64,000 nucleotides of DNA from Alphaproteobacteria bacterium (GTDB lineage: Bacteria > Pseudomonadota > Alphaproteobacteria > MPNO01 > UBA2964): contig WHUE01000011.1 in NCBI GenBank assembly GCA_009377375.1, positions 1-64,000 on the forward strand, read 5' to 3'. Below the pieces are notes generated by a model that was not told the DNA's origin, made no database searches, and saw nothing but the letters and a program-made list of their open reading frames with translations. Below are positions 1-8,734 of the stretch, piece by piece. Position numbers and translations under genes: made by a program. The stretch's first letter is position 1; the number at the start of each line of letters is the position of its first letter.

Positions 1-1608
1 GTCGGCGGCGGGTTCGGTCCCAAGCTGGTGTTCTACCCCGAGGACGTGGTGGTGAGCCTCGCCGCGATCCTGCTGCGGCGCCCGGTGACCTGGGCGGAGG
101 ACCGGCGCGAGCATTTCGTCGCCACCACGCAGGAGCGCGACCAGTACTGGGAGACGGAGATCGCCGTCGACGCCGACGGGAAGATTCTCGGCATTCGGGG
201 CACGCTGGTCCACGACCACGGCGCCTATACCGCCCGCGGGGTGAACCTGCCCTACAACTCCGCCACGACGCTGCCGCTGGCCTACATGGTGCCGGCCTAC
301 GACATGGACGTGAAGCTGGCGCTGACGAACAAGGTGGCGGTGACGCCGGTGCGCGGCGCCGGCCATCCGCAGGGCACCTTCGTAATGGAACGGCTGCTCG
401 ACCGGGTGGCGCGCGAGCTGGGGCTGGACCGGGCGGAGGTTCGCCGGCGCAACCTGGTGCCGGGCGAGCTGATGCCCTACGAGAAGCCGATGCAGAACCG
501 CAGCGGCGGCGGCATCGTGCTGGATTCCGGCGACTATATCGCCTGCCTCGACGAGACGCTGGAGCGCGCCGGCTACGCGGGGTTCGAGACGCGCCGCGCG
601 GCCGCGCGCGCGGAAGGACGCCGTATCGGCATCGGCATCGCCAACTACGTGAAGGGCACCGGGCGCGGCCCGTTCGAGGCGGTGACGGTGCGCATCGGCC
701 CGTCCGGCAGGATCTCGGTCTACAGCGGCGCGGCGGCGATGGGCCAGAGCACTCACACCATGTTCGCCCAGATCGTGGCCGAGCAGCTCGGCGGCGACAT
801 GGGAAATATCAGCGTCGTCACCGGCGACACGCAGCCGATCTCGATGGGCATCGGCGGCTCCGCCAGCCGCCAGGCGGTGACGGCGGGCTCGTCCGCCCAT
901 GTCGCCGCGATGAAGGTGCGCGAGAAGGCGCTGAAGGTCGCGGCCCACATGCTCGAGGCTTCCGAGGAGGATCTGGAGATCGAGGGCGGGACGATCCGGG
1001 TGCGCGGCGTGCCGGACATGAAGGTGACGCTGTCCCAGGTCGCCAACGCCGTCGCCGGCACGCCCGGCTATGCGCTGCCCGGCGGAATCGAGCCGGGGAT
1101 GGAGGCGACGGAGCATGTCGTCAACGACGCGCTGACCTATGCCAACGGCACGCATGCGGTCGAGGTGGAGGTCGATATCGAAACCGGCCGCGTGTCGATC
1201 CTGCGCTACGTGATCGTCCATGACAGCGGCGTGCTGATCAACCCGATGATCGTGGACGGGCAGGTGGTGGGCGGCGTTGCCCACGGCATCGGCAACACGC
1301 TGTACGAGTGGATGGGGTTCGACGCCGACGCCAACCCGGTGACGAGCACGCTGGCCGAGTACATGCTGGTGACCGCGCCCGAGGTGCCGCTCATCGAGGT
1401 CCATCATCAGATATCGCCGACGCCGCAGAACCCGATGGGGATCAAGGGGGTGGGGGAGTGCGGCGTGGTGCCCGCCTCGGCCGCTATCGTCTCCGCCATC
1501 GACGACGCACTCTCCGAGTTCGGCGTTCACTTCAACCATATCCCCGTGACGCCGGCCGAGATCGTCGGCGCGGTTGCCGGGGCACAGGGAGAATCCGGCC
1601 ATGGCTGA
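1..1608 (+). CDS. Molybdenum hydroxylase, large molybdopterin-binding subunit (5' partial)
   Basis: C-terminal 535 residues of a xanthine dehydrogenase/CO dehydrogenase-type large subunit, which hydroxylates a carbon using water at a Mo-pterin centre. The reading frame is already open at base 1, where it encodes the molybdopterin motif VGGGFGPK, so roughly 200-250 N-terminal residues lie upstream. Other family marks are VRGAGHPQGTFVMERLLD and, near the C-terminus, GIKGVGECG, whose Glu codon (1456-1458) is the catalytic base position. The small Fe-S and FAD subunits are not in view. The stop overlaps the next gene by 8 bases, so the two are translationally linked. The substrate is unknown; the amidohydrolase and amidase remnant downstream would fit a ring compound, which is inference. 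Confidence 0.92.
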   Translation, partial: VGGGFGPKLVFYPEDVVVSLAAILLRRPVTWAEDRREHFVATTQERDQYWETEIAVDADGKILGIRGTLVHDHGAYTARGVNLPYNSATTLPLAYMVPAYDMDVKLALTNKVAVTPVRGAGHPQGTFVMERLLDRVARELGLDRAEVRRRNLVPGELMPYEKPMQNRSGGGIVLDSGDYIACLDETLERAGYAGFETRRAAARAEGRRIGIGIANYVKGTGRGPFEAVTVRIGPSGRISVYSGAAAMGQSTHTMFAQIVAEQLGGDMGNISVVTGDTQPISMGIGGSASRQAVTAGSSAHVAAMKVREKALKVAAHMLEASEEDLEIEGGTIRVRGVPDMKVTLSQVANAVAGTPGYALPGGIEPGMEATEHVVNDALTYANGTHAVEVEVDIETGRVSILRYVIVHDSGVLINPMIVDGQVVGGVAHGIGNTLYEWMGFDADANPVTSTLAEYMLVTAPEVPLIEVHHQISPTPQNPMGIKGVGECGVVPASAAIVSAIDDALSEFGVHFNHIPVTPAEIVGAVAGAQGESGHG

Positions 1609-2509
1609 CCCCGCCCCGCCGCCGTTCGACGGGCGCATGTACCGGGTCTGCATGCCGCCCGATCCGAATCCCGCGACGCCGAAGCTGAAGGCGCCGCCCG
1701 GGGCGTGCGACACGCATTGCCACATCTTCGGCCCGCCCGACCGGTTTCCGTTCTCGGACAAGCGGCGCTACACGCCGCCGACGGCGCCGGTGGAACATTA
1801 CCTGCAGATGCTCGACGTCATCGGCGTGGAGCGCGGGGTGATCGTCCAGCCCAACGCCCACGGCACCGATAACCGCGTCAGCCTCGACGCTATCGCGCGC
1901 GGCAATGGCCGGCTGCGCGGGGTCGGGCGCATCGACGACGACACCACGGACGAGGATCTGGCGGATATGGATGCCGGCGGCATTCGCGGCATCCGTTTCG
2001 AGTTCGTGCGCGGCCGCGAGGGCTCGTCCGATCTCCAGCTGTTCGAGCGGATGATAGAGCGCGTGCGCCCGCTTGGCTGGCATGTCGAGCTGCATGTCGA
2101 CCCCGACGTGCTGATCGAGCACGAGGCCTGGTTCCGCGCCCTGGATGTCGTCTGCGTCGTCGACCACTTCGCCCGGCTGCATGTGAAGGACGGCATCGAC
2201 CAGCCCGCCTTCCTGCTGCTGCTCGACCTGATGCGGCGCGACAATTACTGGACCAAGATCAGCGGCGCCGACCAGCGCACCGATGCGCCGTGGCCGCACG
2301 GGGACGTCGTGCCGTTCGCGCACGCGCTCGTCGAGGTCGCCCCGGACCGGCTGATGTGGGGCACCAACTGGCCGCATTCGAACATCTTCGAGATGGGGAA
2401 AACCTCCAATGACGGGCGGCTGCTCGACCTCATGCTCGACTTTGCCTCCGACGAGGCCGTGCGCGACATGATCCTGGTGAGCAACCCGGCGCGGCTGTTC
2501 GGGTTCTGA
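1601..2509 (+). CDS. Amidohydrolase-2 family hydrolase (LigI-like TIM barrel)
   Basis: A 302-residue metal-dependent hydrolase of the amidohydrolase superfamily, closest in pattern to 2-pyrone-4,6-dicarboxylate lactonase and related lactone/amide hydrolases. Visible motifs are CDTHCHIFG (HxH near residue 38), VQPNAHG, VELHVD, VVDHFARLH and MWGTNWPHSN. The usual family form of the last motif is GTDWPH, so the key Asp is Asn here. ATG at 1601 was chosen because it sits in the ATGGCTGA overlap with the preceding stop; an upstream TTG would only add nine residues inside the previous gene. Probably the same transcript as the Mo-hydroxylase, acting on its product. Confidence 0.85.
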   Translation: MADPAPPPFDGRMYRVCMPPDPNPATPKLKAPPGACDTHCHIFGPPDRFPFSDKRRYTPPTAPVEHYLQMLDVIGVERGVIVQPNAHGTDNRVSLDAIARGNGRLRGVGRIDDDTTDEDLADMDAGGIRGIRFEFVRGREGSSDLQLFERMIERVRPLGWHVELHVDPDVLIEHEAWFRALDVVCVVDHFARLHVKDGIDQPAFLLLLDLMRRDNYWTKISGADQRTDAPWPHGDVVPFAHALVEVAPDRLMWGTNWPHSNIFEMGKTSNDGRLLDLMLDFASDEAVRDMILVSNPARLFGF

Positions 2510-2577
2510 TGAATATGCTGGCGACGGGGCGCGGCGGCCGGTAGGCTCCGCCAATTCGTTTGCGCATGGGAAATGGG

Positions 2578-4506
2578 ATGAGCAACGGCAATACAGCGCG
2601 CGCGCCGGAACGCGCGCTTCGGGCGGAAGAAGTCGTCGCGCGGACCTTCGGGGCGACTTTCGTCATTATCGCGATCATGTGGGCATTTCAGCTGCCCGGC
2701 GTGCTCGGCCTTTCGGCCTATAACGAGCAGTTCCTGATCCTCTGCCTCGGGCTGGCGGGCGGCGCCGTCTTTCTGACCATCGGCGTGCATCGCCGCAAGG
2801 AAGAGAAGACGCCGTTCTACGACTGGATCGCGGCCCTCGTCTTTTTCGGGGTCTGCGCCTACATCGCCTGGAACTATTCTCGTTTTCTGCTGGACGCGCC
2901 CTACGACACCGACGAGATGGTCGTGCTCGGGCTGATTGTCGTCGTGCTGGTGATGGAAGGAACGCGCCGCGTCGCCGGGATGTTCCTGTTCGTCGTCGTG
3001 ACCGTTTTCATCCTATACGGGTTGCTGGCTCATCTGGTGCCGGCGCCGCTGACCGGCGCGGAAACGGGGTTCAGGCAGCTCGCGAACTACCTGTCGTTCG
3101 ACACCAACGCGCTGCTGGGCACGCCGCTGGTCGTCGCGACCACGATCGTCGTGCTCTTCATCTTCCTCGGCCAGACGCTGTTCGTCAGCGGCGGCGGCGA
3201 GTTCTTCACCGACATCGCAATGGCGACGATGGGCCGGCGGCGCGGCGGCGCGGCGAAGATCGCCGTGGTCGCGTCGGCGCTGTTCGGTTCGATCTCCGGC
3301 TCGGCGATCTCCAACGTGACGACGACCGGAGTCATCACCATCCCGCTGATGCGGCGCTCCGGCTATACCGCTGTCGATGCGGGCGCGATCGAGTCCAACG
3401 CTTCCACGGGCGGTCAGTTCATGCCGCCGATCATGGGCGCGGCAGCGTTCCTGATGGCGGAGTTCCTGGAGATATCCTACACCGACGTCATGATCGCGGC
3501 GCTGCTGCCGGCGCTCCTATATTACTTCGCCGTCTTCGTGCAGGTCGATCTGGTTGCGGCGCGCGACCGCATCGCCACGGTCGAGGCCGATCTGCCGGAC
3601 TGGCGCCGCGTGCTGGCGGAGGGCTGGCAGTTCATCCTGCCCTTCGTCGTGCTTCTCGTCGGGCTGTTCCAGTTCCGGCTGGAGGCGGAGATCGCCGCGC
3701 TGTACGCCGCCGGCACCATTCTCGTTCTCGGCGCCATCCGCTCCTACAAGGGTTCGCGCATCACCTTCAGGACGCTTTGCACCAGTTTCTGGGAAGCGGG
3801 GCTCGCGACCACCGAGCTGGTGATGATCGTGGCCGCGGCCGGGTTCGTCATCGGCATCCTCAACAAGACCGGCGGCGGATTCGCGCTGACCCAGTACCTC
3901 GTTACGCTCGGCGGCGGCAGCATGTTCCTGCTGCTGCTGATCGGGGGCGTGGTGTGCATCGTGCTCGGCATGGGCATGCCGACTTCGGGCGTCTACGTGC
4001 TGCTCGCGTTCCTGGTGGCCCCGGGTCTGGTCGAGGCCGGCGTGGACAAGATTCCGGCGCATCTGTTCATCCTCTATTTCGGCATGATGTCTATGATCAC
4101 GCCGCCAATCGCGCTCGCGGCCTTCGCCGCCGCCGCCATCAGCCGCGCCGACCCGATGAGGACCGGATTCGCCGCCATGCGGATGGGATGGGTGGCTTAC
4201 GTCATCCCGTTCATGTTCGTGCTGTCGCCGTCGCTGGTGCTGCAGGGCAGCGCGGACAAGATCGTGCTCAATACCGTCACGGCGGTGATCGGCGTGTACC
4301 TGGTGTCGGTCGCGATGATCGGCTATTTCTCCCGCCGGCTCAGCCCGGCGATGCGCGCGCTGCTGGTGCTGGCCGGTGCGGCGGCGCTGTTTCCCGATAC
4401 CGCCATCGGGGCCGGGGGGCTCCTCGACCTGGCGGGCGCGGTCGCAGGCGGCGCAATCCTGACCTGGGAGTATTTTGCCGCGCGCCGCATCGCCGCGGCG
4501 GAATAG
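2578..4506 (+). CDS. TRAP transporter fused permease (DctQ-DctM fusion, TAXI type)
   Basis: About 642 residues with many hydrophobic segments. It is a fused 4TM/12TM TRAP permease that moves a solute across the inner membrane using the Na+ gradient together with a periplasmic receptor. Typical large-subunit stretches are FGSISGSAISNVTTTGVITIP, ASTGGQFMPPIMGAAAFLMA, GMGMPTSGVYVLLA and FGMMSMITPPIALAAFAAA. ATG 2578 is preceded by GGGAAATGGG; ATG 2566 or TTG 2560 are alternatives. The two TAXI receptors just downstream are its obvious partners. Confidence 0.93.
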   Translation: MSNGNTARAPERALRAEEVVARTFGATFVIIAIMWAFQLPGVLGLSAYNEQFLILCLGLAGGAVFLTIGVHRRKEEKTPFYDWIAALVFFGVCAYIAWNYSRFLLDAPYDTDEMVVLGLIVVVLVMEGTRRVAGMFLFVVVTVFILYGLLAHLVPAPLTGAETGFRQLANYLSFDTNALLGTPLVVATTIVVLFIFLGQTLFVSGGGEFFTDIAMATMGRRRGGAAKIAVVASALFGSISGSAISNVTTTGVITIPLMRRSGYTAVDAGAIESNASTGGQFMPPIMGAAAFLMAEFLEISYTDVMIAALLPALLYYFAVFVQVDLVAARDRIATVEADLPDWRRVLAEGWQFILPFVVLLVGLFQFRLEAEIAALYAAGTILVLGAIRSYKGSRITFRTLCTSFWEAGLATTELVMIVAAAGFVIGILNKTGGGFALTQYLVTLGGGSMFLLLLIGGVVCIVLGMGMPTSGVYVLLAFLVAPGLVEAGVDKIPAHLFILYFGMMSMITPPIALAAFAAAAISRADPMRTGFAAMRMGWVAYVIPFMFVLSPSLVLQGSADKIVLNTVTAVIGVYLVSVAMIGYFSRRLSPAMRALLVLAGAAALFPDTAIGAGGLLDLAGAVAGGAILTWEYFAARRIAAAE

Positions 4507-4673
4507 GCGGAAGCCGGCGCGCGGATTGCGTCCCGAGCCGGTTCGTGAAAAAATTCCTGTACCGCGCATAACAAAGACAAAAAGGCTCGGCGGTATGGCG
4601 GCAGGGCGTTCGGCTCCGCCGCAGCGACCGGCCTGTCCGGCCGCGGTCACATCTTTTGGGAGGAAGCATCGGG

Positions 4674-5639
4674 ATGTCGAAGAGAACCGCTTTTTCCGCC
4701 GCATGTGCCGGTGCGGTCCTGCTCGCCGCCGCCGGAGCGACGGCGCAAACCTATTCGATCGGCACGAATCCGCAGGGCTCGCTGTTCTATGCCAGCGGCA
4801 CCGCGCTGGCGCGGGTCATGGTGGAGCAGACGGGGCTGCAGTTCCGCGTCCAGCCCTATGCCGGATCGTCCACCTACCTGCCTCTGATCGACGCGGGCAA
4901 GCTGGCTTTCGGGATGGCCAACGTGGCGGAGGCGTCCTTCGCCTATGCCGGCGAGCATCTGTTCAAGACGCCGCTCAGGAACGTCCGCCAGGTCGCCGAG
5001 ACGTTCGGCAATGTCAGCGGCTACGCCGTGCGGAAAGATTCGTCCATCCGCACGATCGCCGACCTTCGCGGTCAGAGAGTGCCGGTGGAGTATACCTCGG
5101 GCCGCATCTTTCACTTTGTCGCCAGCGCGGCGCTGGCGACGGCCGACATGACCGACAGGGATCTGGAAGGCGTGCCATCGCCGAACTTCGTGTCCGCGGC
5201 CAAGCTGTTCATGGCGGGAAGGGTCGACGCGGCCTATCTTCCGGTCAGCGCGGGCATCACCAAGCAGGCCAACGCCACGATCCGTGGCGGCATCCGCTTC
5301 CTGAAGATGGGGTGCGAGGCCGCCGACGAGGCCAGGATCAAGACCATCGTCCCGCCGGCCTTCATCGGCAAGCTCTCACCGGGCAAGACGCAGACCGGCA
5401 TAGTCGAGGATCCGACCTGCGTGATCGACGTGCCGTTCACCCTGGTCGCCGGCAAGCATGTCCCCGACGAGATCGTGCGCAAGGTCGTCGTCACCATGGT
5501 GCGAAACAAGCCGGCGCTGGCAAAGGCGATGGCCGCATTCAACCGCATGGACACGAAGAACCTCGGCCGCAAGCATCCGAACCCGCATCACCCGGGCGCG
5601 ATCAAGGCCTATAAGGAGCTCGGTCTCTGGAAGGATTGA
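4674..5639 (+). CDS. TAXI-family TRAP solute receptor (first copy)
   Basis: A 321-residue periplasmic binding protein. A signal peptide (basic start, hydrophobic to about residue 24, ATAQ cleavage) precedes the TAXI opening TYSIGTNPQGSLFYASG and RVQPYAGSSTYLPLI. ATG 4674 follows a strong GGGAGGA Shine-Dalgarno at the right distance; an upstream TTG would lack one. It should capture the substrate and deliver it to the fused permease encoded upstream. It is clearly paralogous to the next gene. Confidence 0.93.
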   Translation: MSKRTAFSAACAGAVLLAAAGATAQTYSIGTNPQGSLFYASGTALARVMVEQTGLQFRVQPYAGSSTYLPLIDAGKLAFGMANVAEASFAYAGEHLFKTPLRNVRQVAETFGNVSGYAVRKDSSIRTIADLRGQRVPVEYTSGRIFHFVASAALATADMTDRDLEGVPSPNFVSAAKLFMAGRVDAAYLPVSAGITKQANATIRGGIRFLKMGCEAADEARIKTIVPPAFIGKLSPGKTQTGIVEDPTCVIDVPFTLVAGKHVPDEIVRKVVVTMVRNKPALAKAMAAFNRMDTKNLGRKHPNPHHPGAIKAYKELGLWKD

Positions 5640-5772
5640 GATCGGATCGCCGCGGATGTGCCGATTGCCTTGTTCCTCCGTTTATGAAAGTCTTGCCCGT
5701 GATTTTCGGGACAGCCAGGCCCGTCCGCGTTGACGCTGCCGCCCGGCTGAATGTGGGAGATGAGGTAAATCC

Positions 5773-6729
5773 ATGAATAAACGTATCTTTTCGGCCGCCG
5801 TTGCCGGCGTGACGTTGCTGGCGGCCGGCGCATCGGCGCAGACCTACTCGATCGGCACCAACCCGCAGGGCTCGCTGTTCTATGCGACCGGCGCCGCGAT
5901 CGCGAAGGTGATGGTGGAAAAGACCGGCATGCAGTTCCGGGTGCAGCCCTATGCCGGCTCGTCGACCTATATGCCGCTGATCCATGCGGGCAAGCTGGCC
6001 TTCGGCATGGCCAACGCGGCCGAATCCTACTACGCCCATTCGGGCGCTGAGCTGTTCAAGCAGGCGCATCCGAACCTGCGTCAGGTCGCGCAGACCTTCG
6101 GCGTCAACAGCGCCATCGCGGTGCCGATGGATTCGCCGATCAAGACCTATGAGGATCTGAAGGGCAAGAAGGTGCCGGGCGTGTTCGCCTCCGGCCGCAT
6201 CTTCCACTTCCTCCAGAGCGCAGCTCTGGCGACAGCCAACATGACCGACAAGGACCTCGACATCGTGCCGACGCCGAACTTCGTCGCCGGGGCCAAACTG
6301 TTCATGGCGGGCCGCGCGGATGCGGCGTACCTGCCGTTGAACACCGGCATCGCCAAGCAGGCCCATGCAACCGTCAAGGGCGGCGTCCGCTACCTGAAGA
6401 TGGACTGCGGCAAGGAGGCGGAGGCCCGCATGAAGAAGGTGCTGCCTCCCTCCTATATCGGAAAGGCGAAGCCCGGGAAGGCCATGACCGGTGTGGTCGA
6501 GGACCCGACCTGCTTCGTCAACGTGCCGTTCACGCTGGTGACCGGCAAGCATGTGCCGGACGAGGTCGTCTACAAGGTCGTGATGACGCTCTATCACAAC
6601 AAGGCTGATCTTGCGAAGGCGCTGGGCGCGTTCAACCGCATGGACACGAAAGACCTTCATCGCGATCACCCGAACCCGTATCACCCGGGCGCGATCAAGG
6701 CTTTCAAGGAGCTCGGCATCGACAAGTAA
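5773..6729 (+). CDS. TAXI-family TRAP solute receptor (second copy)
   Basis: A 318-residue periplasmic receptor with signal peptide ending near GASAQ, then TYSIGTNPQGSLFYATG and FRVQPYAGSSTYMPLI, nearly identical there to the preceding gene and colinear with it to the end (AIKAFKELGI versus AIKAYKELGL). A GGGAGATGAGG Shine-Dalgarno precedes ATG 5773. A 133-base gap separates the copies. The pair is an old tandem duplication: many positions differ, especially in the middle, so the two may bind different ligands while sharing one permease. Confidence 0.93.
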   Translation: MNKRIFSAAVAGVTLLAAGASAQTYSIGTNPQGSLFYATGAAIAKVMVEKTGMQFRVQPYAGSSTYMPLIHAGKLAFGMANAAESYYAHSGAELFKQAHPNLRQVAQTFGVNSAIAVPMDSPIKTYEDLKGKKVPGVFASGRIFHFLQSAALATANMTDKDLDIVPTPNFVAGAKLFMAGRADAAYLPLNTGIAKQAHATVKGGVRYLKMDCGKEAEARMKKVLPPSYIGKAKPGKAMTGVVEDPTCFVNVPFTLVTGKHVPDEVVYKVVMTLYHNKADLAKALGAFNRMDTKDLHRDHPNPYHPGAIKAFKELGIDK

Positions 6730-6750
6730 GCCACCGGGCCCGACCCTTCC

Positions 6751-6790
6751 GCCGCCGGCCCCCCGCCATAGGGGCCGGCGGCTTGCATTT
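6751..6790 (+). terminator. Hairpin terminator after the TAXI pair
   Basis: Perfect 12-bp stem GCCGCCGGCCCC / GGGGCCGGCGGC (6751-6762 and 6771-6782) with an 8-base loop, followed by TTGCATTT. It lies 21 bases after the second receptor and closes that transcript. The T tract is weak. Confidence 0.7.
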
Positions 6791-6819
6791 CAGCAGACAC
6801 ACCGGACCGCGCTCATCCC

Positions 6820-7152
6820 ATGACCTACGATCCCGATTCCGCCGATCTTCTGAACTTCGCCGCCGCCGTGCCCGCGTTCGCGGACGGCTCGGACACCCCG
6901 CGCGCCTGGCTCGAGCGCTGCATCGAAACCATCGAGGCGCGGGCGCCGGAAGTGAAGGCGTTCGTCACCCTCAACCTGGACGGCGCCCGCAAGGCCGCCG
7001 ACGCCTCGTCCGAACGCTACAAGACGGGCAGGGCGCTCGGTCCGGTCGACGGGATACCGCTGGGCGTGCAGGCGATGGGGTTCTACCGCACGGATTACGA
7101 CCTCGTCGCGCTGGCGCGCTGGCTGGGCGGGACGACGCCGGGCGCCGCGTAA
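6820..7152 (+). pseudogene. Internally deleted amidase (amidase-signature family remnant)
   Basis: 110 codons that read as the N-terminus of an amidase (LERCIETIEARAPEVKAFVTL, then GPVDGIPLGV) joined in frame to a typical amidase C-terminus (GVQAMGFYRTDYDLVALARWL). Amidase-signature enzymes are usually 450-500 residues. The whole Ser-Ser-Lys catalytic core and substrate pocket are missing, so no hydrolase activity is expected. The junction falls at PLGV, a string expected in both the N-terminal (PLGVKD) and C-terminal (PLGVQ) parts of an intact gene, pointing to deletion between short direct repeats. The frame is intact, so a short protein may still be made. Confidence 0.75.
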
Positions 7153-7177
7153 CGTTACCCTGTTACCTCGTTAACCC
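7149..7177. promoter_or_regulatory. GTTAC-type octamer repeats upstream of the LdtR-like gene
   Basis: Three abutting 8-mers, GTTACCCT (7154-7161), GTTACCTC (7162-7169) and GTTAACCC (7170-7177). The first overlaps the 10-bp palindrome GTAACGTTAC (7149-7158). They sit about 65 bases before the regulator start and may be its operator; binding is inferred, not shown. Confidence 0.4.
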
Positions 7178-7241
7178 GCTTTTAAGCCTCGCATGGCATC
7201 ATCCGGGCTTGCGCCCTGTGGAGAGCCTTGCGAGGGGTCCC

Positions 7242-7727
7242 GTGAAGAACGTCTATCTAGAGACGATCCTGTTGATCGAGCGGCTGCACCGCCAGTTCCT
7301 TGAGGTGGTCAAGGCGGAGCTGGACCGGCTTGGCATCGAGGATATCAACAACGTCCAGAGCCTGATCCTGTCCCATGTGGGCGAGGAGGAACTGACGGTA
7401 GGCGAACTGACCTATCGCGGCTACTACCTGGGTTCGAACGTTTCGTACAACGTGAAGAAGATGGTGGAGAACGGCTACCTGATCCAGGAGCGCTCGACCC
7501 ACGACCGCCGCACGGTGCGGGTCCGCGTCTCCGAGAAGGGACTGGATATCTGCAAGCGGATCACCACGCTCTACGAGCGCCATATCGGCCAGCTCGAGAA
7601 CGGTCCGATCGACGTCACGACGCTGGAGGCGGTGAACAATACGCTGAAGCGGCTGGAGCGGTTCTGGGCCCACGATCTCGCCTATGGCCCGCGCAGCATG
7701 CCGGAGGCCGTCGCCGGGGCCGCCTGA
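7242..7727 (+). CDS. Winged-helix MarR-type regulator, LdtR-like
   Basis: A 161-residue DNA-binding regulator. The sequence MKNVYLETILLIERLHRQFL, then VKAELDRLGIEDINNVQ, and the recognition region TYRGYYLGSNVSYNVKKMVENG are those of the alphaproteobacterial LdtR group of MarR proteins, which in Liberibacter and rhizobia is linked to cell-wall L,D-transpeptidase and stress genes. GTG 7242 was chosen from the GAGGGG Shine-Dalgarno and the conserved opening; the frame extends upstream without homology. No L,D-transpeptidase gene is next to it. The target genes here are unknown. Confidence 0.85.
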   Translation: MKNVYLETILLIERLHRQFLEVVKAELDRLGIEDINNVQSLILSHVGEEELTVGELTYRGYYLGSNVSYNVKKMVENGYLIQERSTHDRRTVRVRVSEKGLDICKRITTLYERHIGQLENGPIDVTTLEAVNNTLKRLERFWAHDLAYGPRSMPEAVAGAA

Positions 7728-7750
7728 ACCCGAACGACGCCAGGAACAGG

Positions 7751-7781
7751 CGAAGGGCCGGTCCGCGGGACCGGCCCTTCG
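7751..7781. terminator. Bidirectional hairpin between convergent regulator and sigma genes
   Basis: Perfect 14-bp inverted repeat CGAAGGGCCGGTCC / GGACCGGCCCTTCG with a 3-base loop, between the stops of the LdtR-like gene (+) and the sigma factor (-). There is no clear T tract on either side. Confidence 0.6.
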
Positions 7782-7797
7782 CACGTCCGGACGGAAA

Positions 7798-8700
7798 TCA
7801 GGACGCGATGGCCATCGAGGTTTCGCCGTGCCGTTCGGCCAGCACGGTGCGGAGCTTCGCCAGCGCCCGGCCCTCGATCTGGCGGATGCGTTCCTTGGTC
7901 ACGCCGTACCCGGCGCCGATATCGGCGAGCGTCACCTTCTCGTCGCCAAGGAAGCGCTCGCGGATGATGTCGCGTTCGCGCGGGCTCAGCGTGTCCAGTG
8001 CCTCGTTCAGCCATGCCGCATGGGTGGCGCTGTCCCTCATGTCCTGCACGATGGCCTCCGGCGTCGGCCGTTCGTCGGCCAGAAAATCCATCATCTCGTC
8101 GGTGTCCTCGCCGGCGATGCCCGCGTTGAGCGACCGGTCGGGAGCGGAGAGCTGGGCCTCCATCCGCTCGACGGCGGCCAGCGGCACGCCGAGCTCCTGC
8201 GCGATGGTCTGGCGGTTTTCGGCCGTCAGACCGGTATCCGGGCTCTTGCTGAGCCGGGCGCGCAGCCGGCGCAGGTTGAAGAACAGGCTCTTCTGCGCCG
8301 GGGTGGTGCCGATGCGGACAATGGACGAGTTGCGTACGATATATTCCTGCACCGCGGCGAGAATCCACCAGGTTGCGTAGGTGGAGAACCGTACGTTGCG
8401 CTCGGGGTCGAAGCGGGTGGCGGCTTCCATCAGTCCGACATTGCCTTCCTGGATGAGATCCGGCAGGGGGAGACCGTAGCCGCGGAACCCGGCCGCGATG
8501 CGGATCACAAGGCGCATGTGGCTGGTGATCAGCTCGTCCAGCGCAGCATGATCCTGCTTGTCGCGCCAGCGGCGGCCAAGATTGGCCTCGTGCTCGCGTT
8601 CCAGCAACGGCGTACGCATCGCGGCCGCGATGAACTTCCTGTCGTGGGTTTCCAGATATGACGCCACTTCACTGTTCCTTTCCTTGATCCGGGAACGCAT
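7798..8700 (-). CDS. rpoH: RNA polymerase sigma-32-type factor, RpoH2-like
   Basis: A 300-residue sigma-70-family factor of the heat-shock (RpoH) branch. Region 2 reads GYGLPLPDLIQEGNVGLMEA, FSTYATWWILAAVQEYIVRN and IVRIGTTPAQKSLFFNLRR, the last being the RpoH box. Region 4.2 is VTLADIGAGYGVTKERIRQIE. The pattern RNSSIVRIGTT and LNEALDTLSPRERDII resembles the RpoH2 subgroup, which in other alphaproteobacteria serves singlet-oxygen/oxidative stress (family knowledge). ATG 8700 was chosen; the longer frame to 8877 runs through the promoter and operator region. Transcribed divergently from the cysteine-rich MarR gene. Confidence 0.9.
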   Translation of the reverse strand: MRSRIKERNSEVASYLETHDRKFIAAAMRTPLLEREHEANLGRRWRDKQDHAALDELITSHMRLVIRIAAGFRGYGLPLPDLIQEGNVGLMEAATRFDPERNVRFSTYATWWILAAVQEYIVRNSSIVRIGTTPAQKSLFFNLRRLRARLSKSPDTGLTAENRQTIAQELGVPLAAVERMEAQLSAPDRSLNAGIAGEDTDEMMDFLADERPTPEAIVQDMRDSATHAAWLNEALDTLSPRERDIIRERFLGDEKVTLADIGAGYGVTKERIRQIEGRALAKLRTVLAERHGETSMAIAS

Positions 8701-8734
8701 GCGCGGGAGGCTCCCGGACAGCCAACCCAATTGG

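Noticed and set aside
6730-7241. Mobile-element damage as the cause of the broken amidase
   Set aside because: No terminal inverted repeats, target duplications or transposase fragments; an internal deletion at PLGV explains it.
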